The notes: generated by a model from the sequence alone, not told the origin. DNA of 47,496 nucleotides from Ichthyophonus hoferi (GCA_002751075.1 NAOQ01000550.1:1-47496), one strand, 5' to 3'. Counted from the first letter of the stretch, positions 1-12,089 are shown. A program made the numbers and translations.

Positions 1-4
1 AATA

Positions 5-8
<4 letters not shown>

Positions 9-36
<28 letters not shown>
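9..36. repeat. (TA)n microsatellite
   Basis: An uninterrupted TA dinucleotide run at the left edge of the window. Similar runs recur near 34044-34069, 44379-44406, 45697-45713 and 46150-46175. Confidence 0.97.
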
Positions 37-38
<2 letters not shown>

Positions 39-1040
39 TGCTATCAATTAGGAATACTAAAGTACTTGCGGTATTGGTAGAGGTTAATTTTCTCATTTTT
101 AATTTGTGCCACGTTAAATATATGTATCTCTATGTATGCATGTATCAAATTAAAAATATATATGCATATGTTAAAAGAATTTAGGCTAATAAGAGGATTT
201 GCTGTGGATGCGACAATTTGTAAGATAGAAGCATGAATCAATAACATATATGCCGACTTAAAAATGGATTAAAACATACACTCCAGGGTAAATATATATG
301 GGAGAGAGGCTTGAGTGTAACTGTAGAATTCAGCAGTAAGATCCATATAATAATAGGTGTGTATAAGAAAGATATTAAGGTGAGTAGTATTTATGTGTAA
401 GATTTTGTTATATTTAGTATGGTATATTATGTTATACTTGAACATATTATATTATATTATAATCTATTCTACTCTAGTCCAATATAATATAATCCAATCT
501 AAATCAATCTATTTTAATATAGAACACGTCATTGCCATTGGCAGGAGTATCTATAATCTCACTCAAGTTTATAACTTAAAGATGACTATACAGTATATCT
601 TCTAGCATTCCAATGCTCCCCACATTCAATCACCCAACTAAAATTTATCTTTTCAAACATTTACTATATTATAAATTAAAAGTTTCTTATAGATAACAGG
701 AGAATGGGGTCTAATGCCCAGTACTTTATTATAATAGGGTAACTTGGAGATAGCTATCTCCAACCTCTCTTATAGGCTTTGAATATTTTTTTAGTTTTGA
801 TTGTCCTCCTCTTCTCTAAGTACTACATTAGGATAATAGAACAAAACAAAAGACAGAAGAGTATAAAACAGTAAATAAAAAGCCTCATTGGAAAGAATAT
901 AATATGGAATAGGATGGGAAATAAGGAAAAAGTTAAATTTGAATTTGAGAAAGAGAGGGAGAGAGAAGAAGATGGTATGTTTAAGTTGTTAACATAGAAC
1001 ATAAAGAGTAATAATAATATGATTTGTTTTCTCTCACTGT
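37..1040. other. AT-rich intergenic stretch without a recognised gene
   Basis: The only open frames are short and of biased composition (I, Y, N and L rich), as expected by chance in AT-rich DNA. The region around 900-970 is purine-rich (GAGAGAGGGAGAGAGAAG). I see no splice-consistent exon chain, RNA gene or clear repeat. Confidence 0.5.
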
Positions 1041-1049
1041 GTAGGCTGT

Positions 1050-2405
1050 GCTGTACTGTCTCTTTATTCTCTTATAGTGCAGAAATTTGCCAGTCTCTCT
1101 GTTTCTTAAGTGATGGTTTACCTTCTGTTGTTTAGAACGTCCTTTCTCCTTCCTTGGAGGTCTTGGACGTTTACTGTCATGCCCTGATTGGTAATGGGCA
1201 CCAATGTTAATTTTTTATTTCTGTATGAAAGGACACTGTCTCATTGAGTGTTCTCCTAGCATATATGTCGTATCTTGCCAACCCATTAATGTGGAATTCC
1301 ACATTAGGTCTGTGTTGGTATCCCTATCTTTAATTTTGTTGATTTCTATTTTTGAAGTTCATTCTAGCTTGATATATGTAGTCATATCCTCAACAAACAT
1401 CTTTGGTGTGCTACAGCTTTTAGTAACATGATAGAAGGCTCTGACTTGGCCTCTAAGTTATGTTAACTGGCGGTCTAAGATCAGCTTTGTGACCATAGCT
1501 TGAATATGCTGCTTTATGACTGTTCCTTTAAGTCTTTTTCTGATAGTCATTACTTTCTGTAATATATCCATTGTCACTTTCTGCTGGTTTCAAGTATGTT
1601 TCCAAATATTCTAAGATGTAGCTAGTCTGCTGTGCCATATCTTTTTCATCAAATTGCCTTTTCATTCCTTTCCATATATAGAATACAAATTTTATTTTTC
1701 TCCCAACCTACCATTAAATGTTTTTCCATTGATACTGATGCATATAAGTAGTGTCTAGCTGTTAGATAGTTGGCTCATCTTATATTAATTGTAGACACAT
1801 GGAAACTTGCATGTTCTCTTTAATTCAATCAGCTGCCTTGGTGTAGCTAATACTGTTGTTTTCCTGAGACGATTTGTTCTCTGGAAGTGGTGGGAGATGT
1901 GATTGGTTGGGAAGCCCCTTATCCCAATTGCATGAGCAGTTGCTGTATCATATCAGCTGTAAAAACTGGCCGATTTCTAGGAAACAGGTGTTGCTGACCC
2001 AAGATTGGACCATGTCCTTATGAAACGTTGGTGTGCTGCTCCTCTGGCATGGTTCTATACGTGGTTTCTTCATTAAGTAAATTGGAGTTGTCAGTAAAAG
2101 TGCTTTTAGGTTATTAGCTTTCAAAACCCTGTGAAACTCTTCACTGCTTGTTACAGACTCTGCATCATTGTCAACAGCCATGTAATGTTCCTTTCCTGTT
2201 TCACTTAACTTAATTCAAAACTTGTACTAATATCAAGGTCCCCAAAAAGATTTTTAGAAGTATCCTCTTCACTTTTGTCAGGAGAGAGTTGGACGCATTG
2301 CTTCTTTTTTCCTACATATTCCAATTTAGCTGTAGTGGCTATGGCAGTTTTATATTTTACTTGTGGGGCAGTAGCAGTAGAAATATCTTTTCTCTTAACG
2401 GTCAT
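1050..2405 (-). mobile_element. gag-like fossil, probable LTR retroelement (Gypsy-like?)
   Basis: Minus-strand reading shows protein-like stretches that do not form one frame. They include an N-terminal-like block starting at 2405 (MTVKRKDIST...), a block at 2181-1950 (MAVDNDAESVTSSEEF...), a hydrophilic segment around 1690-1560 with W-x-GMKRQFDEKD, a zinc-knuckle-like GEHSMRQCPF near 1250-1220, and a basic tail KRPRPPRKEKGR near 1180-1140. Gag proteins of LTR retroelements have this order: capsid-like region, CCHC knuckle, basic tail. No reverse transcriptase or LTR was seen beside it. It is clearly broken and looks old. The family assignment is tentative; another transposon relic is possible. 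Confidence 0.35.
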
Positions 2406-3500
2406 TACTACCTCTTGTAGTGCATAACCATTGTTTACTTTACTTTCCTGTTTTATATTATGAAATCAGGACTCAGACTAAGTCTGTGCCTGCTGGTTAT
2501 AATTGTTGGTTCAAGTCAATACCAGTTGACCATGTAATAAGCATTTGAAATAAACATATTATTAAATAGCAACTCTATGTAACTGTTATCTAACATGTTG
2601 TCAGCAACATATAATTCAATGAATATTCAAAGGATCATTCTGAAACTTACTTAACATAAATTTTTATCAACCAATTATCCAATGAATATGTAAAGGTTTA
2701 TTCTGGATGCTATATATCATATATGTATTATCGATCACTATGTGCGATTGAATATCAATAACTAACACTATTTAAAACCAAGATAAATTTACATTCAAGG
2801 CTGCACTAGGCATCTAGTCCTAATTAACTATAACTAGTGACCCCATGTAAATAATTAATTATTAATTAATTAATGTCTAACTCTTAATTACTAATTGAAA
2901 CCTTGTTCTCAATGCCACTTGTTAGAAGTAGGATTATCATATCACACATACAAATGCATACACAAGTTCCGGTAAATACACTTGATACAAATGACTGGTC
3001 GATTAAGTAGAAAGTAACACAGTATTATTATCTAAAAGTATTTCATTAATCAACATTTAAAGCACAAGCTTTTGTCCAATGAACTAATTAAATAATATAG
3101 CAAATCATATGTCGTGAGCACATTACAATAATTCGGCAAGAATACGAAATTGAGTGGCTCTCGTCAATTAACTTGATCAGTACAATTAATGGGTGAATCG
3201 GGGAGCACTTTTTCAACCTACGTATGTTACGTAGATATAAAAGGTTGAAACGAGAACAATAAAGGGGAAGACTCATCACGCTAAAGGATTGTATATAATT
3301 TTTAGAGCGATAAAAGCATTTAATTATTACCAGACTAATATTTTAAAACTTAAACGAAGCAATGACTTTTAATACTACTTAACGTTCAGAGGTTCAATGG
3401 TACATAAGCAATATTTAATTTTGTACAGAACACCATGAAATATTCAGCCAAACATTTATAGGGGTTAGAATACTTTGTTGGAACCAAAGCGTTTAATATA
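2406..3500. other. intergenic DNA, nothing recognised
   Basis: AT-rich DNA with several CCAAT/ATTGG pentamers (for example near 2671, 2681 and 3614) and a run of ATTAATTAATTAATTAATG-like sequence near 2850-2870. No gene, RNA or array is recognised. Confidence 0.4.
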
Positions 3501-3509
3501 TTTTTACAA

Positions 3510-3800
3510 CTTACTCCTTTATGTTACAAGACCATTAACTCTGAATGAAAACATAGTTCGCCCAAAGTTCTGGTAACTAGCGGATTATGAAAATATTGGT
3601 CCAATGCTAATTGATTGAATAACGTTATTTATTCAAATGAGATGATTTGTCAAATGTCACAATATGATCATTTGCCCTAATGAGATAATTGGTTACTTGA
3701 TAATTCTAGTGAGCCTCATTGACCTTTCGTGAATTGTATTAGTCATTATAAGTCTTTATTCACATCAATAGATACTGCCACATTGGCATCCATATAAAAC
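3510..3800. repeat. dispersed repeat copy 1 (homologous to 43945-44235)
   Basis: Shared blocks in the same order include GTTACAAGACCATTA, GGATTATGAAA/GGATCATAAAG, GATGAT..GATTTGTCA, ACTAATGAGGTGATTGG versus CTAATGAGATAATTGG, TAATTCTAGTG and GAGCC...TTGAC/TTGGTC. The alignment spans about 290 bp. A shorter piece (AATTGTATTAGTCA) recurs near 44935-44960. This copy ends about 100 bp before the relic ORF at 3898. No coding capacity or terminal repeats are evident. Confidence 0.6.
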
Positions 3801-3897
3801 AAAAGGTCGGGAGTATTTAAAAGAAACTAAAACAACCAATAAAAAAACACTGTTCTCAGTCGTCAACTTTTACTGTTTATTTTGTACGTTTTATATT

Positions 3898-4236
3898 ATG
3901 TCTATAGGTGTCAAAGAATTTGAAGTAGATAATTATGGTACTTTATTAAAGCACCAACTAGTTGAATCTAAATTTTATTCTTCCAACGATAATCATACTG
4001 TGGCTATATACACGCAACCACGATTAGATCATAGTTATTACATTTACAATATACTGCCGGGTAATACGTTAAAGGCTTCTATAGCTATTGAACAACAGGG
4101 AGAGATTCAAGAGTAGTTAACTGGAGCTTTAGCCTGCCCTTTACCTGACGACAATTATCTAATAGAACTCAGTACAACAGATACTACCTCTATTTCCAAT
4201 ACACTTCAACAAGATTTTATCGCTAAGCGTCTGTAG
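3898..4236 (+). pseudogene. unknown relic-gene family, copy 1
   Basis: Opens with ATG after ...TTTTATATT and reads MSIGVKEFEVDNYGTLL..., continuing to a later block with LPDDNYLIELSTTDTT and ending ...DFIAKRL. The frame is interrupted, so the copy is probably non-functional as a single-exon gene. Two relatives lie in this window (21651-21911 + and about 33480-33757 -), sharing the EVDN/YNSDTLLEGQ N-terminus, a central LDxxYxIYxxxPxxxLKAS block and, in two copies, the PLPDD..LIELSTTDT block. The upstream region is also shared with the minus-strand copy (TGTTCTCAGT..GTCAA). The protein is acidic at its start and has no membrane segment. I do not recognise the family; a transposon passenger or a fast-evolving gene family are both possible. 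Confidence 0.5.
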
Positions 4237-4505
4237 AACACTCGTACAAATTCAGGAAAGACTCCAGCCTTAATTTGCTTAGGTCTGATTGTAGTAATAG
4301 CACAGTGTGAAGGATAAGTGAAAGAGACGAAGACTGGATATAAGTAATAAGAATTATTACTATTAAAAGTAACTAAAGCGTTCTCTATATTATTGATAAG
4401 AGAAAAATCAGAACACTGACTACTATTATCAAATGTTAATAAAAGACTAAAAATTACAATTAAAATATGATGATTATAAAATGCAGGCAAATATCTTCTA
4501 ACCAT
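4206..4505 (-). CDS. hypothetical small protein with signal-peptide-like N-terminus
   Basis: A 99-codon ATG frame starting MVRRYLPAFYNHH with a hydrophobic stretch (ILIVIFSLLLTF) at residues 14-25, then a polar part with three cysteines. It overlaps the 3' end of the relic family copy on the other strand, and no splice sites or relatives support it. In DNA this AT-rich a frame of this length can arise by chance, so it is a weak candidate only. Confidence 0.15.
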   Translation of the reverse strand: MVRRYLPAFYNHHILIVIFSLLLTFDNSSQCSDFSLINNIENALVTFNSNNSYYLYPVFVSFTYPSHCAITTIRPKQIKAGVFPEFVRVFYRRLAIKSC

Positions 4506-5895
4506 TAATGTGAATATACATATATTTATAAGGTATTTATAACAATGGTAAGAAATGTAAAGCTTTTATTAGAATTCTGATTCATGTTTATGTTTGAATT
4601 CATTGCTTCGCTCTACTGAATTTTAACATATGTATTTATTAGTAATCTTTTAATTTGTATAGTGTTTTCCCGGTCCCCCCAGGGGTGTCGCAAATGTCTG
4701 CGACGGGCGTTTATCATGGACCTTTGTTTTCTTTCATACTTGTTTCTCATCATATCTTGACTCTGGTTTTGCTATCTTGCTGGCGTAACTTATGGAGGTT
4801 CTATTAACGAATCAATCTATAAGGTTAGAAAGATATTACACAACTAATTAATCTTGAGCCACTTAATTTTCAGTACTTACGATTTAAAGGTACAATCGCG
4901 ATTAGCGATCTTTTAACAGCTTTGTTTACAATAATTTTTACATCATTATTTATACCTTTATTAGTTACTTACATTTTTTTTATCCTTTTGGACCTCTAAT
5001 TTATCATCAACGCCAATATAGCTGCATTCTACATTTCAAACCAGATGGAAACAAGATAGATTCCTATTGGTTAATGCAATTCACAAGAGTGCTGAGGCCC
5101 ACTAGAATTTCCTGATCATAACTTGATCTTAGTTTCTCCAATTGGTCTTATGTATGTGTCCAACTTTAGGTGTCTTTTTTAAAATGTCTTTCATCTGCCG
5201 AATTTTTCACATTCCATTAATCTACGTTGATTAATCATGTCATCTGATTAAGTACATTATTTAAAAACCTAATGTTGGACCAATCATTTTATAACCCACT
5301 TGTTGCCAGCTAATTGTGGCTGTACTACTCATTCTTTTTAAGTTGATAGTCTTGCAACATATAATGCTGCAATATATCATAGCATAATATAGTATCATAC
5401 TGTCTCTTACTATATCCTACTATATCAGAAATGCCGAGAAACATAAATATGTACATAAATATAGTATAGTACAAGTGTGTTTAAATAATGTGATATTTTT
5501 AGTATCATATTATTGGTTTAAAAAGATAAACCAAGAATAATAAAATAACCTGACAACCTATGAGAGACCATGATCAATACTAACAATTGGTTATAATTAG
5601 ATAATTAGAATGCCAATGGCAGTATTCAAAATATATTGGGCATTTTATTTTAACTACGGCATTGTAGTATTTAGAGTAGGTAAAGTCCATATAGTAATTA
5701 ATACATCAATTGGCATATCCTCTACTAATATTACTAATATTTTATATTGTCATAGTTGTATATCCTAATGCATCAGCCATATCCAGGGTCTTTTGACTAA
5801 GGGTCTACTTCAAATACCAACCAGTTAAGGCCTTAAGGTATGTTTGGCAATCTCAAAAAGACTCATCTACTAGGTTGGGGCTTATCTGGTCCTTC
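4506..5895. other. intergenic DNA downstream of the lectin-like gene
   Basis: No gene is recognised. A GC-rich island at about 4668-4712 holds the perfect short inverted repeat GTCGCA-aatgtc-TGCGAC at 4687-4704, unusual in this composition. Around 5360-5420 there are simple ATAGTATCATA-type repeats. The 3' untranslated region of the minus-strand lectin-like gene should start just below 5896; no canonical AATAAA was pinpointed there. Confidence 0.4.
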
Positions 5896-8800
5896 CTAAT
5901 GGGCTGGAAGAATCATGGTTAGAATATGAAATTGAATAAATTATTGGTCAAACATAGAATAAAATAACTAAATATAACTTGACAATAATTATTTGCTTAT
6001 TTTTGAAAACGTGTGTAAACTAAATCTTTATATATATACTGACAGGAGCTGCTAATAGAGAATCAGATACAAATACATTGATTAACTTACCCAGTAGCTT
6101 GTATCCAAACACCTTCACCTGAGCCAAAGAAAGTGAACCCTCTCCATGAGGATGACCTCCCCTCAATAGGACCATCAGCATTTGGCCAGTTGGTTGTTCA
6201 GGGCAAGTAATTTTCATATATAGTTTATTACCCATATATACATTAGGGCCACATGGTTTACCATCCACAGAAAGTTCAAGGTATTGATCATTCTTTAAAG
6301 GATGATGATTGGTAATCTGTGAAACAAATTGTTGTTTAGAAACAGCTTTAAATATAGTTCTACAAATAACAACATATATAAAGAAATTAAACAAAGCCCG
6401 CATGCCTCTATATACGATGTGAGCTCATGCAATAATGTAAGCAACAACCTCTATAAATTTAGAAATTACCAAATAAAATGAACCAAGAGGGGTCACTAAA
6501 AGTTAAATGAATTCTATCGATTTAACTTTTGTACACTAATTATTCGAAATGTATTAAAATATTTATCTAAGCAACATACCTCAACGTAATGGATCAAAAC
6601 TGGACCACCCATGTCAACAGTCCACCAAGGATTAGTTGTGTAACTGACTTCATTGGTGGTGAATGTCTTGTCATTGCCATCAATAGCCTCAGAAGCAGAA
6701 TTTTGTACTGGACCAGACTGTGCGGTCACATGTCCAATTACTGCATAGTAGGATGTTTAGTTAGCAAAAAAAACACCTTTAGATCCAAAGACTCTACCTT
6801 AAGAAACCATATTCTACAAATGGCTATAAAACCTTTATGTCAATCTCTAGAAAAATGGATATATTGGGTGATAAATAATGCTACAATATGAGGTCAGCTC
6901 CAAACAGGTATATGCCTCAATGATCCCATATCCAGTATCACACCCAAATAAATACTTACACTGAATTTCGGGTACTGGCGCTGCCTTGCTGGCCACTGCA
7001 TTTAAGGATTACCTTTGTTAGAATATATAAAAATATGTACAAGATCATACTAGTACCAGTAAAAAAAAAGTAAACATATTATATAACTGTTAAGAAAATG
7101 TGTAAAACAAAATTTCTAAATCTTAGCAAAACCTGTTAATAGAAAGCTAAATACAGATACATTGGCTAACTTACATATATATCCTGCGGTTCCAAACACC
7201 TCCACCTCCGATAAAGAAAGTATTCCTTCATAAGGAGCATTTTCCAGTTGGATCTTCAGTACTTGGCCAGTTGGAGGTGCAGTGCAGTTAATTCGCACAT
7301 TTAGAGCGTCAGCATCAAGTAATATTCCGCCACAGGGGGTACCATCCACAGTAACCACAACATTTCCAAGACGATACGTATAAGGAGCAAGATTGGTAAT
7401 CTATGGAGAAATAATTATTGTTTAAAAACAATTTTAAATATGGTTCTATATACAACATATGCGTAGTATTTAAATAAAGCCAGTGCATCTCTATATGCAA
7501 GGTGAATATAGAAAATAATGTAAACAACAAACTTTGTCAATTTAAAGATTACACAACAAAACAAAACAAGAGAGGTTACTAAAAGATAAATAAATTGTAA
7601 CCATTCAACCTTTGCATGCCAATTATTAAGAAGGTATAAAAGCATTTATCTCAACAATATACCTCGACGTAATGGACAGTAGTTAGACTACCCATGTCAA
7701 CAGACCACCATGGATTTACTATTGCTTGCGACTTAGTTTGGGTGTATGTATCGGCCTTGCCATCAATAGCCATAGAAGCAACAGTTTCGGAACTGAAATC
7801 AGAAGACTGTTTTGCCACGTCTTTACGTACTGGTAGTGCATAATAAGATGCTTAGTTAGCAAGCAAAAACACCTGTAGATCTAAAGATCCTGCCTTAAGA
7901 AATTAAACTTGTACAAATGGTCACAAACATTTTATGTTAAATTTTTGAAAAAAGATACATTTGGTGATAACTCATACTACAATATAATAACGTTGGCTAT
8001 GGATAAAAATATACGGTAATAATCTCACATCAGATATCACGCCCAAATAAAAACTTACGTGTAATTTTGTGTGGTGCCGCCGTAGATTCTGCATTGAAAG
8101 ATTACCTTGGTTAGAACATGTGCAAAAATATAAAATCTAACCAATACCAGTCAGGAAAGTAAACACATTATATAACTATTGGTTGTCAGTTTTCAGTTTT
8201 TTGTTGAGGACGTGTGTAAATAATAATTTGTACAAATTTTCAAAAGCTTTTAATGGAGAATTAGATATAAATACAGTGGTCCTACTTACCGTGCGCCATT
8301 CCAAACACTTTCACGTCGCATAAAGAGAGAAGGCTGTCCATATTTTTGGGACCAGCGTATTCGATCCTTAATTCGTTGCCAGTTGGATGTTCAGAGCATT
8401 CAATCCGCGTTTTGGTCGCATCAAAGTCAGCTGATTGTAGGTAATGGGTGCAATTTTTTCCATCCACAGTAATAAGAACCATTGAAAGTCGATGTGCAAT
8501 ACCAGGTGCCGTGGTGATCTATGAAAGAAATTATTGTATAAAGACAGTGTTAAATATAACTATGCATACAACATATTTATAGCTACTAGATGATGCTAAT
8601 AAATGTTTATCTTTATCTTTAAGATGACCATCGCTAATATTGTGAAAAAAAAATAAGTGAAAAAGCTCTGAAAATCTGGATATTGCATAATATAATGAGC
8701 AAAGAGAGGTCATAGAAAGATAAATGAATTAATGCCATTTAACATCTGTAGGTCAATCATTAAAAAAGTATGTAGAGATTTATCTCAGCAGCATACCTCA

Positions 8801-11750
8801 ATATAGTCAACGGTAACTGGGGCACCCAGGTCAACAGACCACCACTCTGGTCCTACGTCATTCTTATACCAAGCCGAAGAACATGACTTTAGATCGCCAT
8901 CAATAGCATTAGAAGGTGCAGCCTTTGAATCCCAGGCTGTAGACTGTTTTGTGGAATGTCCATGTACTGCATAATAGGATGCTTAGTTAGTAAAAAACAA
9001 AACATTTTCATATCTAAAAATTCAGCCCTAAGAAACTAAACTCATACAAATAGCCACAAAATGTTTATGTTAAACTCTAGGAAAAATGACTAAATTAGAT
9101 ACTAGTTAATGATACAATATAAAGTCAACTCCAAATAGGCATATACACTAAGAATCCCACAATAAATATCACGTCTAAATAAATGCTTACAATTAACTTG
9201 AGACCCAATTTCCTGTGCGACTCCAAAAATGAACACCTCACATAATGAAAGTATTCCATCCACAGGAGCTTCTTCTAGTGTGATTACCAGCTTTTGACCA
9301 ACTGGTTGTTCAGTGCACGTAATCCACACATGTAGCCAATTAGCGTCCACTTTTTTGGCGCCACAAGGTTTACCATCCACAGTAATCATAACGTTTCCAA
9401 GACGTCTAAAAGAATCTTGATACGTATTGGTGATCTATGAAAGGAATTATCGTTTAAAGAGTGTCAAACATAGCTGTACATACAATATGCAAAGCAACTA
9501 CATGACGCCAATAGGTCCCTATGTGAAGAAATCAAAGTCAATAATGTGAAAAAGAAAATTCTGTAAATTTAGAGATTTCACAACAAAAAAAAAAAGAGTA
9601 ATTGCTGAGAGATAAATAAATCAATGTCATTTGTAGGTCAATCATCAAAAATATATGTAAAGATTTTTTCAGAGAAATACCTTAAGATAATGGACAGAAA
9701 ACACGGCACCCATGTCGACAGTCCACCATGGCGTTTTTGTGAGCTTAGGCACATTGGTGGCACATGTCTCTGGATTGTTATCATGAGCCATAGAAGATAT
9801 ATACTTTAGACCCTCATGTTCCCATGTAGAAGACTGGCTTGACGTTTGATCAGTTACTGTATGATAGAATAGTTAAGAGAAAACGAAAACATCTTTACAT
9901 CTAAAAACCCTGCAATATGAAACCAAACTCATACAAATAACCACTAAATGCTTATGTTAACCTCTAAGAAAAATGGTTACATTAGGTGCTAACTCATTCC
10001 ACCATATANNNNNNNNNNNNNNNNNNNNNNNNNNNNNNNNNNNNNNNNNNNNNNNNNNNNNNNNNNNNNNNNNNNNNNNNNNNNNNNNNNNNNNNNNNNN
10101 NNNNNNNNNNNNNNNNNNNNNNNNNNNNNNNNNNNNNNNNNNNNNNNNNNNNNNNNNNNNNNNNNNNNNNNNNNNNNNNNNNNNNNNNNNNNNNNNNNNN
10201 NNNNNNNNNNNNNNNNNNNNNNNNNNNNNNNNNNNNNNNNNNNNNNNNNNNNNNNNNNNNNNNNNNNNNNNNNNNNNNNNNNNNNNNNNNNNNNNNNNNN
10301 NNNNNNNNNNNNNNNNNNNNNNNNNNNNNNNNNNNNNNNNNNNNNNNNNNNNNNNNNNNNNNNNNNNNNNNNNNNNNNNNNNNNNNNNNNNNNNNNNNNN
10401 NNNNNNNNNNNNNNNNNNNNNNNNNNNNNNNNNNNNNNNNNNNNNNNNNNNNNNNNNNNNNNNNNNNNNNNNNNNNNNNNNNNNNNNNNNNNNNNNNNNN
10501 NNNNNNNNNNNNNNNNNNNNNNNNNNNNNNNNNNNNNNNNNNNNNNNNNNNTAAAAACCCTGCAATATGAAACCAAACTCATACAAATAACCACTAAATG
10601 CTTATGTTAACCTCTAAGAAAAATGGTTACATTAGGTGCTAACTCATTCCACCATATAAGGTCCCGATAGGAATGTACAGTAATAATCTTGAATTAGATA
10701 TCATCCTCAAATAAACACTTACTATCAATTTGAGGCACAGGATGGCCATATTGTTCTACATTTGTAGGAACTCCACACACATTAAAATTGCAAAACTCAA
10801 AATAATTAGGAATGGGATGCTCCGTTGACCACTCAACCGTAGAACCTGCGATTCCACCGTTTGCACAAGTAATTTCAAATATTTGGTTTTTACTAAACTC
10901 CGTTATTTGACCACACCACTTGCCATCCACCCTCACAGTAAAATTTATTGCAGCCTGAACCGTTGGGTTCTTGACAGCGAGCTGTGGGAAAACATAACGT
11001 CAACAACAAAAACTTCTTGTTATTTCTAATGCATTGTGCCTTAACGCAATCGGCTTATATACAACATTAAAACTATATCTGATTTACTAGTGCTAGAGTG
11101 CCTGTGCCACAGTAACAATAGAAAAGCTATGATATGTATTTAAAGAAATTAGCTGTTTGGTATTTTTGTATTATTCTGGCTATATACATTGTGACGGAAG
11201 ATGTAGCAAGGTGTTCACCACAAAAACTTACCGATACATATTGGACAATGCTGGGAACATGCAATTTAACTTCAAAAACATTGGCAGTGATTCCAGACGA
11301 AAGCCGACAATGTTCCAGGTTAAATCCGCCCACTGAAATGGATAAATTCTTGAGTTAGCAAACAAAATCATACTCAAATTTACCATGTGCTTATTTTTAT
11401 CATAATATACTATCCCTTACTGATCGGTCTGATTGTGCAATATGCATACATAATAGTACCTAAGCAAATTAAAGCTTCAATTTCTTCTGAATTGGAACAG
11501 AGGTTTAAATTGGACCAAATTGAAATCTAAAGAAAAATTATGGAAAAGCCTTCCAAGATAGAGGACACACAAAAAGGTTACAAAGGTATAACAATGTCGA
11601 GTCAATGATATGTGTGTTCACTGCATGTCCCCCATCAAGCTACCATACAAATTAATACCTACCGTTATATTGGCTGTTCAAGTCACACCACTGCGCCCTA
11701 CCCAAATGGGCAAGGGCCAAAAGTGATAAAGTGCTAGTAATTCGCAACAT
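5896..11750 (-). CDS. secreted multi-domain fucolectin-like (FTP / F5/8C) protein, 14 exons
   Basis: Predicted exons in transcription order: 11750-11663, 11332-11232, 10981-10723, 9856-9681, 9434-9191, 8966-8797, 8518-8290, 8088-8059, 7829-7663, 7400-7175, 6995-6960, 6740-6580, 6316-6091, 5903-5896. All phases agree and the sum is 2121 nt (706 aa plus stop). Exon 1 encodes a signal peptide (MLRITSTLSLLALAHLGRAQ). A divergent first module follows, then four domains. Each domain is split into an N-half exon (A-IDG...PWWTVDMG or WWSVDLG) and a C-half exon (ITN...RLGNV..TVDGKPCG...ITC...GILSLCEVFIFG). These are signatures of the eel-fucolectin/tachylectin-4 (FTP) branch of F5/8C jelly rolls. Two short linker exons join domains. 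The two cysteines in each C-half probably pair. The likely role is extracellular glycan binding; the ligand is unknown. The last exon (Ala-His-stop) rests only on intron homology and is the weakest part. Confidence 0.85.
6742..6959 (-). repeat. duplicated intron block of the lectin-like gene, copy 4
   Basis: The intron before the last N-half exon is closely similar to those at about 7830-8058, 8967-9190 and 9857-10722. Shared pieces include GGATGCTTAGTTAGCAA, CTTAAGAAA, CTCTAGGAAAAATG and the donor-side CCCAAATAAATACTTAC. Conservation of intron as well as exon sequence shows that whole exon-intron units were duplicated fairly recently. Confidence 0.85.
9902..10658. other. assembly gap (N 10009-10551) with identical 107-bp flanks
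   Basis: A run of 543 N is bordered by 9902-10008 and 10552-10658, which are identical over 107 bp. An exact flank duplication around a gap usually means the scaffold ends overlap and the gap is artificial. It lies in an intron of the lectin-like gene, so the coding model is not directly broken, but a hidden tandem unit cannot be excluded. Confidence 0.9.
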
Positions 11751-11810
11751 TTAATTGTAGTAGTAAGTGTAAACACTTCAATGCACTACATTAACTCCCT
11801 TTATCTGACT

Positions 11811-11820
11811 CTTATATAGG
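11811..11820 (-). promoter_or_regulatory. TATA box of the lectin-like gene
   Basis: Minus-strand CCTATATAAG lies about 60 bp upstream of the ATG at 11750, leaving room for transcription to start about 30 bp from the box and a short leader. Its position in front of a signal-peptide exon supports the start choice. Confidence 0.55.
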
Positions 11821-12089
11821 TTCTGTGAATCATGAACTTTCTAATGGAGATTTTGTTTTTATTAAACCAATAATGTCTCAGGGTTAATTGATCTAAATGG
11901 ATGGTTTTAATCCAATAACTCGTTGGTTAGGCATCCTGCGTAAGACAAATAGGGCAGTTTTTACCTATGACTACAGTCTTCCAAACGCACCGCTAGGGAG
12001 GTGTTATGATTGGAAAATATAAAAAATTACCTTCCGATCTAAATCGAATCAATTGCGGAAGTCCCAAGGTCTGGATCAATGAAAAATGC

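Noticed and set aside
9957-10594. Long open frames on both strands of about 190-210 codons
   Set aside because: They run through N bases and contain no real sequence.
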